From Heliocidaris erythrogramma (taxonomy: Eukaryota; Echinodermata; Echinoidea; Camarodonta; Echinometridae): a stretch of DNA of 64,000 nucleotides. The notes under the pieces were generated by a model. That model made no database searches and had not been told where the DNA came from. It saw only the letters and a program-made list of their open reading frames with translations. How positions within the stretch are numbered: position 1 is the stretch's first letter; each line of letters begins with the position of its first letter. Where the stretch lies: NCBI GenBank assembly GCA_025617745.1, contig CM046853.1:53720643-53784642 (forward strand), written 5' to 3'. This document shows positions 32,701 to 44,700 of the stretch, piece by piece. Position numbers and translations under genes: made by a program.

Positions 32701-35700
32701 GTGTACATGTATGTAGAATAAATAGAGCCCGCTGTAATATCTCAAATTAGCTGTGCCCTGCATATATACATGCAGGGCACAGGATATTCTTGCTAAATGT
32801 ACACTCGCAATTATTATGAGAACATTACATGTTTGTTGTGCTAGGCAGCATTACTTTCAAGGTCTGCATATGAAAATACTTAATTGAATTTCTTTTTTAT
32901 TAAAATCAAATGAAAGACTAGTCAAAATGTATATGTCTCATTAGTGACTTCTGTAAAGTTATCTTAAGGTAGGCCTAGATGTACATTTATGTTTACTTTA
33001 CCTAAGTACATGTATGCCTGCCTCTTGGAATGTAGTGCCACTGGCACTATGATTATGTTTTATTTAATATGGTACCAATTTTGCTCTCCAAAGGGTGATG
33101 TGATGATTAAGTTTGAATGTCAACTAGGTCACAGCTCTGGGTTGCAAATATCAAGAAGTTTGCAAGTATGGCTGCATGAACACATATTTTTTCCACCACA
33201 GTGGATTCAGATTTTAAAAATTATTATGGTCTGTATGCATTGCCCCCTCCTTAAATTTGAGAATTTTCGGGGTCAGTTTTTTTAAAAGTTGGCATCATGT
33301 CCTTGTAAATGCCTTTTTCTTTTTTCACCAAAGGGCTTTGTAGCACAAGTGGTAGAATTGTAGAATCATAATATAAAGAACACAAAACGTACATGTATAG
33401 TCACATACTACAACCATACTGCATAATGGGTGTACATATGTAATTTACAGTTGTCTGCACTTCTCATACTGCATATGTTCATACAGCATATGTTCATACA
33501 GCGATTTGACATTCATTCTTTATCAAATTCTTGTACAAAGCAATGCCAAAATCTCTGTTATGCTCCGGTGTTTTGTTGAATACGTTTCACTATACAATGT
33601 TCTTATATGAAGATTATATTACCTGTCACATATATGTAGCCATGTCATACATGTAGTTAACATTTAATTTTCCACATTTGAAAGTAGGGTGTGTAGACAG
33701 ATAATGTAATTTTGGAGTTTGGTTTACCTACTGTTATTGACTTCATGAGGCTTACACTATAAAAATACACAGGAGGGGAGAGTGATTTAGCTCTGGAAAA
33801 TTCCAAAATAGCAGCACTAAAATACTAAATGTGTGACTCGGTTGAAAAGTCCACTAGACTCTAATAGAAAGGTTACAGATTCAAGCCCTGCCCTCTATAA
33901 TGATGGACATAGTGAATTCATTTATAGAAGATATATGTATTGTAGGTGTATCACCCAATTACATACAAGCAGTAGGAAAGCACCGAGAGAGATATTGTGT
34001 ACATGTACGTACAATGGAAGCTTTTTTCAAATACAAAACCTTGTTTTACGTGGCAAAGGCCTGTTGGGGAATCCCACAGAATTGTATAGGGTGTTTCAGT
34101 AAAAAAACTTAATTTGATTAATTATTGACAGATGACTGCTGAATCAGTGTCATCTGACAGACTAACCTTTTTCAATGATTCTTTATTCAAATGGTTTTGG
34201 AGACTAATGCACCACTAATCACCACAGTTTGAAAATTACGTGCAAAATATCAGTCTGTTCTTTTTCATGCAAAGTTCACTAGGCAAGGCATTGAAATAGC
34301 CATTTCAGGTGGATTAAATGAAGATGACATTGAATAGATAATTCTTTATAGTTTGGTTATTGTTTTATTAAATTCTTAATGCTGAACAGGTGATATCTGA
34401 CAAATCAGCTGTTGAGAGCCAGAAGAGCATTAACTCTGTCATAAAGCATAGGAGTTGATGCCCTTTTGGCTCCAAACAAAGAATGATCTGGCGACATTTG
34501 CTTTGTTTCATCAGATATTTTGTTAGAGTTTAGGGTTACGAGTTAGTTTTATGTTAGGTTTTGGTTTGGTATACATGTAGGTCTAGAAATTGGTTTATAA
34601 ATTGGTGAGTGTTGAAAATTAACGTCATTTGTCACCAGAGCATGTTTTACATGTAGGAAAATTCTGAGCACTTTCAACTCATACATGTAGGGAAATCATT
34701 AAATCTAGAGTTAATAGATCTATTGAAATCATCTTTCTTCACCAGGGACCAATCTCCAGTGCAACTACTCCCTGACGCCAGCCATCAAGCCTCAGTCCCG
34801 CGACTGGATTGGAGTCTTCAAAGTAGGCTGGACTTCCACCCGTCAGTACCGAGCCTTTGAGTGGGCCCCTAGTCCCACCCAGCTGACTGAAAACGAGGAA
34901 TGGACCCAGGATATCACCTTCAAAGGTAGGACTGGGACCCCCTGAATCAAGAGTCATTAGCCAAAAAATGCTTAAGACTTGTAGAATCAGCCATTAGAAT
35001 TTGTAGGATGAAGTATAGATCACCTTCATAGATAAGACTGAGGCTCTTAGACCAAGAGAGTTATTAATCTAAAAACGCTGACGATCATAATCCAACCATG
35101 AGAATTTTATGATGAAGTTATATCACCTAAAGGTAGGACCAAGAGGGCTATTAGCCTACAAATACTTGTATAATTATAAAGACTTATATATACCGATGTG
35201 TTGGCTTAGTCAGTAGAGCGTCCGCCTCACAATCGGGAGGCCGCGTCATACCAAAAGACGTTAAAAGATGGGAGTTGCTGCTACCTTGTTTGGCGTTCAA
35301 CAATTGAAAGGATAGAGCAACGTCGATCTGGCGCTGCACAGTGGCTGCCGGGCCCACGATCAATTGGGCAAAAAGAATTTCCATTTCGGTTAATAAAATT
35401 TGGAGTGGAATATTATTATTTGGAAACAATGGAAACATAAACATAAATCTGATATTACCACTTTCAGGATTATGAAGGTACATGTAATACAGTATTGGTG
35501 ATTTTTAGGCTGTTAAATGTACATGTACATGTACATGTACATGGATCAAAATCAATCCTCAAAAAGTTTGCTCTAGAATGCATGCATTTTAAAAGAAATC
35601 ATATGTTAAGTGATGTTTTTGAGGACTTATTTTTACAAAATTAAGTGATTGTATATTTTTGGTCTTGTATGTTTTAATAAAGGATTTTTTAGAAAAAGAA

Positions 35701-38700
35701 CTTCAGATATTTGTCAAATGCTTGCTTTTGATCGGTTGACGCATGCTGCAGAAGCTGTGGGTCCAGCTTTCGGTTGTGTTGTCTACTTCCGGTCTTTTCG
35801 CTTACAGTATATTTCTATTGTGGCTATATGTACGACATGATAAAGTCCTGCTCTTATTTTCCTCCGACCAGCAGATCATTACTTTGCAACTGAACCCCAT
35901 ACCCTTAAACACACCTTTGTATGATTTAAATCACTTTCCAATAGCATTTTAGACCCGTTCTTGACTAAACACATCAGCTAGTCAATAGGAAAACTCATAA
36001 CTCACGCCTGTACCGGAAGTAGGCGTCACAACAAAAGTGATATAGCGCCGCCATCGGCGACTGTCTTACAGCTGTTGTTGATCCCTCTAATTTGCCAATA
36101 CTTCATGGAGATTAAGTAATATACTTCAGGAAAGTTCAGGGTATAAAATATTTGGTTTGCTGCTGTAAATGAGAAGTATATATGCATTAATATTTTGTTT
36201 ACAAGTCTAGATGTACCAAGTACACACACACATTCCTGTAATTTCCCATATCTAAATGTACATGTAAATCCAATGTTTGTACTTTATCGGTATAGTTGAA
36301 TATTGGTTACCCCCCAAAACGTAATTCCGGATCCATTTGGGGGGGGGGGGGAACCTGATTTATAAGCGTTTACATTTTCCTGAACGCTGTTCCTCAACAC
36401 TACAATACAAAGTTCACCAAAAGATGTGGAAAGATTGTAACAGAAAGCAGAGTCTTTCCTCAATTTCTAGTATCACTGCTCTCATATTTAAAAAACACAA
36501 TGAGGTATTGAGGGTGTTCCAAAGTTCAGCAGTGAAGCCATATTTTGTCATTGTTCACAATTGGAACGTTGTCCTCCGCTAGTATTGATCAGGAAGTAGT
36601 CTTTTTAAAACGCCCTAATCCAAATGGAGAATTTACAGTGGTGATATGACTCTTTGTGAGCAGTAGCATTATCAATGGAAACATGAACATGTATTAGAGC
36701 CCGCTGTAATATCTCAAATTAAAAACTCAAAGAGAATTGATAGCTGAGGAATTGAGCTAATATAAAGGTCAAATACCCTGCTCAGAAGTTACATGTATAT
36801 ATGTGTATGATACTAGCAATAGCACCATTTAGGCAAATCTGAGGATGTTCATTGAAAAGAATTGAAAAAGGTCTGGAACAGCAGCAGAATTGAGATATTG
36901 AAAAGGTTAAATACCCCATGCTGAAAAAATGGTACAAATTCATGTACATGTTTGTAGTTTGAACTTGATGAAGCAATAATTGATCAAAATTTGCATGGGT
37001 ATTTCATTACATGAACAGTTCAACTGTATTACATGCAAGTCCTGATGACGGCCTATACATATGTGTACATTGTGCATTTAACATATTGCATGTTTTGTAA
37101 ACTGGAAACCGAGAGGAAAACCACATGATTAAGCCTCACTTAAGAGAGAGGATTAATTACTTTCAAATGGTATTCACTTTCAATGTGTAAAATTGTTTGC
37201 ACCACTTACTTTAGCTTAGTTCCCACCAGGTACACATGTATGTATAACAACATTTCACCCTTGCTCCTGTAGAAAGTATGAAGAAGAAAAAAAAATCCTA
37301 GACTAGAGTGTGCTTGTGATAACTGTTAGGAGTATAATTTTGTGGTATATTTTTTTGACGCTGTAAAACACTTTAAACTTAAAACAGGATGCGCTCGTGA
37401 CAATGTGATAATTATAATTTCTTGAGGAATTTTGATATTCTATTTTCATATATGAGTGTATTTAGGAAGGCACATGTGCAAATATCATAGGGATTATATT
37501 GCCTGTGTTTACTCTCCTTCCCTCCTAAATAGTCCATGTGCAAATTCTATCCATGCCGGTACATGTATCAATTTCCCAAAAAACAGATTAAACGTTGAAA
37601 CATGGAACATTTCATGTGTTTTCAATTGAACATCTGAAAATAGTTTGTGAATGACCTTTTACCTTGTACCTATAGCATACTACCTACCCAAGGATGAAGA
37701 TGGTGAATACTACCAGCTGTGCTACATCGATGCAGCTGGTAAGATGCGGGGAGCCAGCACCCCCTTCCAGTTCTTGGAGCAGTCAGCTGAGGACTTTGTC
37801 CAAGTTCTTGATGACTCCATGGATATCCTCATGATTCACAACAAGGTACAGTCAGACATGCTATAGCGACTGCCTTCTTTGAGGACCCCACCCCCCCCCC
37901 ACCTCCCTTTAAATATTTTTGTAAAACTTGTATCCGTATAAGACAGCTTGTCACTGAATAATGGTTTTTCAAATCATATATTGCATAGAACCTGTATAAA
38001 TGATCACAGGTTTAACATGCTATAGCGACTGCCTTCTTTGAGGACCCCCCCCCCCCCTCCCTTTAAATATTTTTGTAAAACTTGTACCCGTATAAGACAA
38101 CTTGTCACTGAATAATGGTTTTTGAAATCATATATTGCATAGAACCTGTATAAATGATCACAGGTTTAACATGCTATAGCGACTGCCTTCTTTGAGGACC
38201 CCCCCCCTCCCCTCCCTTCCCTTTAAATATTTTTGTAAAACTTGTACCCATATAAGACAACTTGTCAGTGAATGTTTTTTTTTTAAATCGTATATTGAAT
38301 AGAACCTGTATAAATGATCACAGGTTTACCGGTACCGAAAATTTACTGGAAGCAGTGTTTAGTTTTTTTGTAAAACATGTATAAAAACCACCATTTTGTG
38401 AAACCACATTTTATGAGCTTTATCTATATGCCGACCAAGTTTATGAATTTGTTGTCGCTCCATTGCCGTAGGAGTGGGGGGGGGGGTTGGGGGATGGAAT
38501 TGCACGCTGCCTGCTGAGAGAGAGCACCAATTTTCTTGAGCGTATTATTTTATGTATGCATATTTGAAGCCTCTTTGTCATGACTCTTTCCCAACTTCAG
38601 AGCGAGTACTGCGTGGAGGAACTGAAACGAGTTCAGGAGGAGAAACAGGAGATAGAGGAGGAGTGCAAGTCACTCAAGGAGAAGGTGGTCACCTTGGAAA

Positions 38701-41700
38701 CAAAGCTCCAGGAAGCCAAGGACCAACTGGTTAGCATCACACAGGAATATGAGGTAAGAAGATGGGGCTAGCAGAGGTTAGGAGTAGTTTGATAGGTATA
38801 AAGTTGTATTCATTTTTTTGTTTCGAACAGGTAAATTAAAAAGTATCCCTCTGACTTTTATGTCAAGATATTTCTATTCTCCCAATGCAGCCACCAAAGC
38901 CATTATCTATTGACTTATCTCAAAACTAACTTGTTTGACAAGAAACATACTTCATACCTAGCACTGAAGCATGATTTTTACCCACCCAGATGACCCTAGA
39001 TGAACTGTAACCTCTTGACCTCTCGTCTTAGCCAATCTCAAAATACATGAAAGCTTTCTATAAAGTTCAGTGTCATTATTTCAATCTTTTCAAGGATTAT
39101 ACTCTCAGCAATCAGACCAAGGAGGAATTTTTTTCTCTGACCCTCCCTCCCTACCACCTTCCCTTTTCTCCTGTCTCGTCCTCTGTGTCTCCTCCTGTGT
39201 CTCCTACCCTCTTTCTTTATCAATAGACAAAATTTATATCAAAGTTTTTTTTCTTTTTTCATTTTTGCAAGGCTTGCACCATTGGCAACAAGTCCATGGA
39301 AGAAAAGCTGAAGAGCATGACATGCGAGCTGGCTGAAGCTAAAGAGAGGGTAGCAAATCTTTCTGAGGAAGCAGGAAATTATGAGAGCTCCCTCCAACAG
39401 ACAGAGGGCGCTTTCATGGAGGTTGTCAACCGAGAGCTTGCCCTCCGCAATAAGCTGGATGAGCTGGAGAAGCGCTACGCTCATGTGACGTCAGATAGAA
39501 ATAGTCTGAAGGTAGGATTGTATAAGCTTGTGAAATTGGAATTTAAACATACATGAATGGTACATATGTTCATCAATTTAAAAGAAATACAAACAAGGTT
39601 CAGAGAATGTTTAAAAGTCCAGTTTGTTTAGTAATCTAATATAATGATTTAATATTTGATTTCATATTTGATATTTATGAACATTTTACAAAAGCTTAAC
39701 ATGCTGTATCTACATTGATAATTACTTAGCAGTGTATTTTACAGGAAATTATTTTTGCAGTTATTACTGTCAGTTTTGAAAGATTAGAGGTCCTGTACAT
39801 TTAGTTATTTAGTGCATTTAATTTATGCACTAAAATCAAAGAAATCTAACAAACCACTTCATGTTTTACTAAAACTGTCCATGGCTTGCTACTTGTATGT
39901 AGACCAAGTTGGAATCAACAGACAAGAACAACACAGAGATGTGTGAGGAGATTGATAACCTGAAGCAGCTGCTGTCCCATAGCAATGAGACTCACCAGGA
40001 GGTGAGAGAGAGTGAGGTCCGCATGAAGGAACAGTATGTCAAGATGCAGCAGGATCTACAGCAAGCCAGCATGGAGAAGGTGAGTAGAAGGTCATGTTGA
40101 GGTCAAGTAGAGGTCATTTATCCATCATCCATCCACTGTCCATCCTGTGTTAGCCACGCAGGTAGCCCATTCCCGTCCTCCTCCTCCTCCTCCTTTCCTC
40201 CTCATCTCCTCCTCATCCTCCTTTCCTCCTCATCCTCCTTTCCTCCCGGTTCATCCTCCTTTCCTCCTCATCCTCCTTATCCTCCTCATCCTCCTTATCC
40301 TCCTCATCCTCCTTATCCTCCTTTCCTCCTCACCCTCCTTATCCTCCTTTCCTCCTCACCCCCCTCCTTTCCTCCTCATCCCCTCCTTTCCTCCTCATCC
40401 CCCTCCTTTCCTCCTCATCCCCCTCCTTTCCTCCTCATCCCCCTCCTTTCCTCCTCATCCCCCTCCTTTCCTCCTCACCCCCCTCCTTTCCTCCTCACCC
40501 CCCTCCTTTCCTCCTCATCCCCCTCCTTTCCTCCTCATCCCCCTCCTTTCCTCCTCATCCCCCTCCTTTCCTCCTCATCCCCCTCCTTATCTCCTCATCC
40601 CCCTCCTTATCCTCCTCATCCCCCTCCTTATCCCACTCCTTTCCTCCTCATCCCCCTTTCCTCCTCTCCTTCCCCATCCTCTCCTTTCCCTTCCTCTCTT
40701 CTCCATTCCCTTCCCTTCCATCTCCTTCCCTCCTCCTCCTCCCCATCCCTCCTCCCCTCCTCCCCATCCCTCCTTTCCCTCTCTCTTTTCCTCTCTCTTT
40801 TCCCTTCATCTCTTCCTTCCTGCTATTCTTTTCCCCTCCTCACTCCCCTCCCCCATGCATACACCAGATAAATATAAAAAGCCAGATCCACTCCAAAGTA
40901 TATGTCATCTGCCGAGAGCCAGATGGGCGTTAACTCTATGTAAAGTATTATTTATTAGCTAACACCCTTCTGGCCCTCAACAGACGATGTATTGTTAAAG
41001 AAGTGTGCAGTTGTAGAGAGGGTAGTGGAACTGTAATGACATTGCCATTATCTGTAAATGTATTTGGATAGTTGAAAGTCATCAAGGAATGGCCAAATGT
41101 TCATTAGTCATAAAGAGTCTGTTTGGCAATATGACTAAGGTATTGCCTGATGCTATATGAACAGGCTTCTTTAAATGAAGTGGTTCTTTAAATACCACAT
41201 TCCTGCATTCAGTTATCACACAAACATTTTTTTTGTTGCTGTTTTTATTTCCAGGAACAACTCCAGATGATGGAATGTCGATTTTCCTCTGCTGAATCTA
41301 GCCGTGTCATCCTCGCCAAGGAGCTGGACTCGCTCAAGATGGTACAAGAAAAGCTCTCCAAAGATCTTGTGGTAGGTCCAGTCACAATTTGTTTCTTAGC
41401 ATACATATCTGCGTCCTGTTTCATTGAACTTGTTATCAGTAACAACTGCCACATTTTTATGACAAATTTGCTCTCGGCCAATCAGATGCAAGGATTTCAG
41501 TAGCTTATAACAACTATCGTAACTTGTTATTGATAACAAGTTTTAAGAAACGGGGCCCTGATATATCACTGAGAAGAGAAAGAAGTCATGTTTTGTGGAT
41601 GATACATTATTCAAGTGGCGTGTATTAACTAACTTTGTGTGAACTTAGTGTGCAGAAATGGATAACATGGTTTAATTAACATGTTAATATTTGTTTTATT

Positions 41701-44700
41701 TCAAGTGAAAAAGAAAATCACTCACTCCCCCAAAGAGTTTAGGTTTGTCATGTTTAAATGGTTGGTCTTAAAAAAAACCTGTGCATGGTGAATGGCTCCA
41801 TATGAAGAAAAGATGTTTCATCTTACCCAAATAGAGTCTTTGTCGATAGATAAAATAAAAAACAAACATCGTTGCGACAAAGCCGAATTGCGATGAATTT
41901 ACACAAAAATTGCATAAATATATTAAAAGGATTACTTAACACTTAACAAAAATAACATTACGAGCAATATTATTCAAACATTTTATCTAGGAAAATAGTA
42001 TGTTATTTAGGAAAATAGTATGTACTATGAACCATGATATTAGTCGACATGACAAGGCTTTTCTGTTCTTTTCATGTTAAAGACTGCTAAGACTGAGAAG
42101 GAGTCCCTGAAGGTGGCCTTGGAACGTCAGACCAAGGAGATGAAAGAGGAAAAGAAGAAATCCCAGCTACAAAGCCATCAAAACCGTGAGAAGCAAGCCC
42201 TCCTTCAGGAGCAAATCAGCGCTCTCAAGGATGGCATACAGCAACTTGCACAGGTGGGACTATGCAATTAAAAATGGATAAGAAGTGAATATTGTTCATG
42301 TGATGGGGCGGCTAAATGAACCTTGTTTTTGAAATGTTGTGGTTGCTGAAATTGTATAGGAGAGGAAAAGTAATTGTTATGGATGAGGGTGAAGTGACCA
42401 TGAATTAAGAATTTGTTTTTGTTGTGGGTTTTTTTATCTGGATGAGTTGGAAAGTGTATTACATGTCCGAAGCAGTTTGATACATCTCCTTAAACTGTAC
42501 TTTATAAACACATATTCCAAGCATTGCCTTAAGAGCCCTTCAGACATGAGATGTAAACTCCCGAAAAAAGGGGTGCTGCAAAGACTTGAATGAGATAAGC
42601 ATAATGCATTCATTCCTTGTCAAACCTTACAGTATAAACGATAAGCTTTCAGGAAATTACATATGTGTAGAAGATAAACATGATCACTTTATATTTTCTT
42701 ATTATTGTGACCTTTGCCATTGCTGTGCATGATCTTTCATACTAATCGGTGCTCTTGTTATCCCACAGGAGAAGGAGATGGCATCTAAGGGCACCAAAGG
42801 TTCCCAGGAGGCCCAGCAGATTGCCACCAAGGACCTGAAGGACAAGGTCAGACGCACCCAGTTCCAATGCAAGGAGGAGGTCCGCAGGCGCTCAGATCTT
42901 CAAAAGAAAATGGTAGGCATAGTCAGTGGGGGATATGGGTGGGGGGGGGGAGTGCACACCTAACCCACACCTCCACCCTTTTAAAACGTAATCGGTATAC
43001 CTTATGTATACAGCAACAAATAATTTTCCCCTTGTGTAATTTTTTTCGGAATTACGCTACTCCCTTTTTGTCTCGCCCACCGGAGGTGAAGGCAAGACTA
43101 AGGAATCCAAATGGCGTCCGTCCGTCGTCACAAACTTTGCAACTGTCACTCACTTTTCAACAAAACTTGGTTTGTAGATGCACTAAGGGGACCTGCATGT
43201 TATGGTGCCGTTGGAGGTCACATAAGGTCAAAGGTCAGTTCAGGTCAAACGTTAAAGTTTACCTGCAAGACTCTCTTATGACAAATAACTTTGTCACTAT
43301 TACTCATAGCACTTTTCAAAAATAAGAAGAAGAAGGGTTGGGGAATTTTCATAACCTCTATCTTCACTTATACAAATGACGTTCATTATGATGGCAGCAA
43401 AACAGATTTTCTTTTCATTATGGATCGATGCTGTCTTCATGTGTTGTAACACTTAGAACATGAACAATGATGAACTACAAAGAATATGTTCTTTCGATGT
43501 TGTCTTCCAGCTTGCCATGGAGAATTCTTTCCGTGAGGAGAATAACGAGCTGAAGAGGGAGGTGGAGGACCTGCGGCTCCGTCTCCAGATGGGTGCTGCG
43601 GAGTACAAGAAAGTGTACAACGATTGCCGCCTATTAGAAGCGAAGCTTGAGAAGAGGAAGGTTCTCAAAGAATCCACCCAGACAATGTCATCATCAGCAT
43701 CATCATCGACAAGCAGTACATCCTCGTGGAAGGATGCTGAGAAGAACATTTCGATCACCAAGAGTGAGGCTTTTTAATCCTTTTGTGTATAAAACAAATG
43801 AAGAGATCCCATGGAAAATCATAAGAATGTGATTTTTGTTTGTTTGATCTTTTGCAACTTTAAAGATTTTGATAATTCCTTATATTTCTATCATATCTTT
43901 TACAAACTTTCACAGATTTGTTTTATTTTTCAGCTGCTATTAAAATTAACTTGATATTTCAAAAAAGTTTTCTTCAAGACTTCATGAACAGATTTGAAGA
44001 ATATAGCTAACGGTTTGGGTTTTTTTTTCCCTTTTCCAAAGACTTCATGAATTATCTTTTGATGATATTGCTATGAAGCAACTTCTGAACTTGTAATTTC
44101 AAAGAGATTTTAAAAGGTTTTATATTTTTTTTTTGCATAGGCGGAGAAGACAATGGATCCGGGATGGGTACTCAGACATTGGAGGTGGTGAGTAACAGCC
44201 AGGCCAGCCAAGTGGCCTCAGAGCAGATGTCTCAAGGAGTACAGGCTAGGAGTAGCCAGGCCACCCAAGGTAGTCAAATCACCAACCAGGCATCACAGGC
44301 TATTCAAGCTACAACAGGTATGTTAGTGTGTCATTACTCATAAGTCAGTGGCATAGGTGCATGGGGCATGGTGGAGGGGGGGGGGGGGCACAGGGCTTTC
44401 CCCATTAAGATAGCATAAATAAAAAGAAGAAGAAAATTTTCAAGTTCATTTTTCCCCCCCACAACAATAAAAATACATGTACATGTGAGTAGAGACCTGT
44501 ATGGCAAACAACTGGAAAAATACAGGGGGAGAATGAAAACAAAAATCATCAATAAACTATGAAGTTTACAATATAAAGCAAATAAAAACGTAATGGAATA
44601 TGAATGCACACTATGATATTTTGGAGGGAGACAAAAAAAAAAAGGAAAGAGACAAAACAAAAGAGGGTGAAAGGGAACATGAAAGGAGATGCCTAGGAGA

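Larger units (their letters stand above)
29796..34745 (+). other. TAX1BP1 intron 1, repeat-rich
   Basis: About 4.95 kb with no exon candidates. It holds a degenerate minisatellite pair, a hAT-like element with a nested SINE, a perfect short palindrome (32752-32781), tRNA-like fragments and a family A hairpin. Confidence 0.7.
34926..37675 (+). other. TAX1BP1 intron 2
   Basis: A 2.75-kb intron with a tRNA-derived SINE (35193-35405), an inverted-repeat element with ETS-like words (35772-36032), a GTACAT tandem run near 35519 and a G run near 36338. No exon was seen. Confidence 0.7.

Noticed and set aside
33828-33905. Functional tRNA gene (also at 14380, 35193, 56393 and 63575)
   Set aside because: A- and B-box words are present but acceptor and other stems do not pair, and several are embedded in larger repeats. 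They fit SINE heads or pseudogenes better.
40147-40962. 271-codon Pro/Ser/Leu frame
   Set aside because: Translation of the polypyrimidine tract within a TAX1BP1 intron.
43764-43777. Coding exon 10 of TAX1BP1 ending at the in-frame stop after EAF
   Set aside because: The donor GTGAGG and the phase-matched next exon continue the protein to the conserved zinc fingers. The stop lies in the intron.
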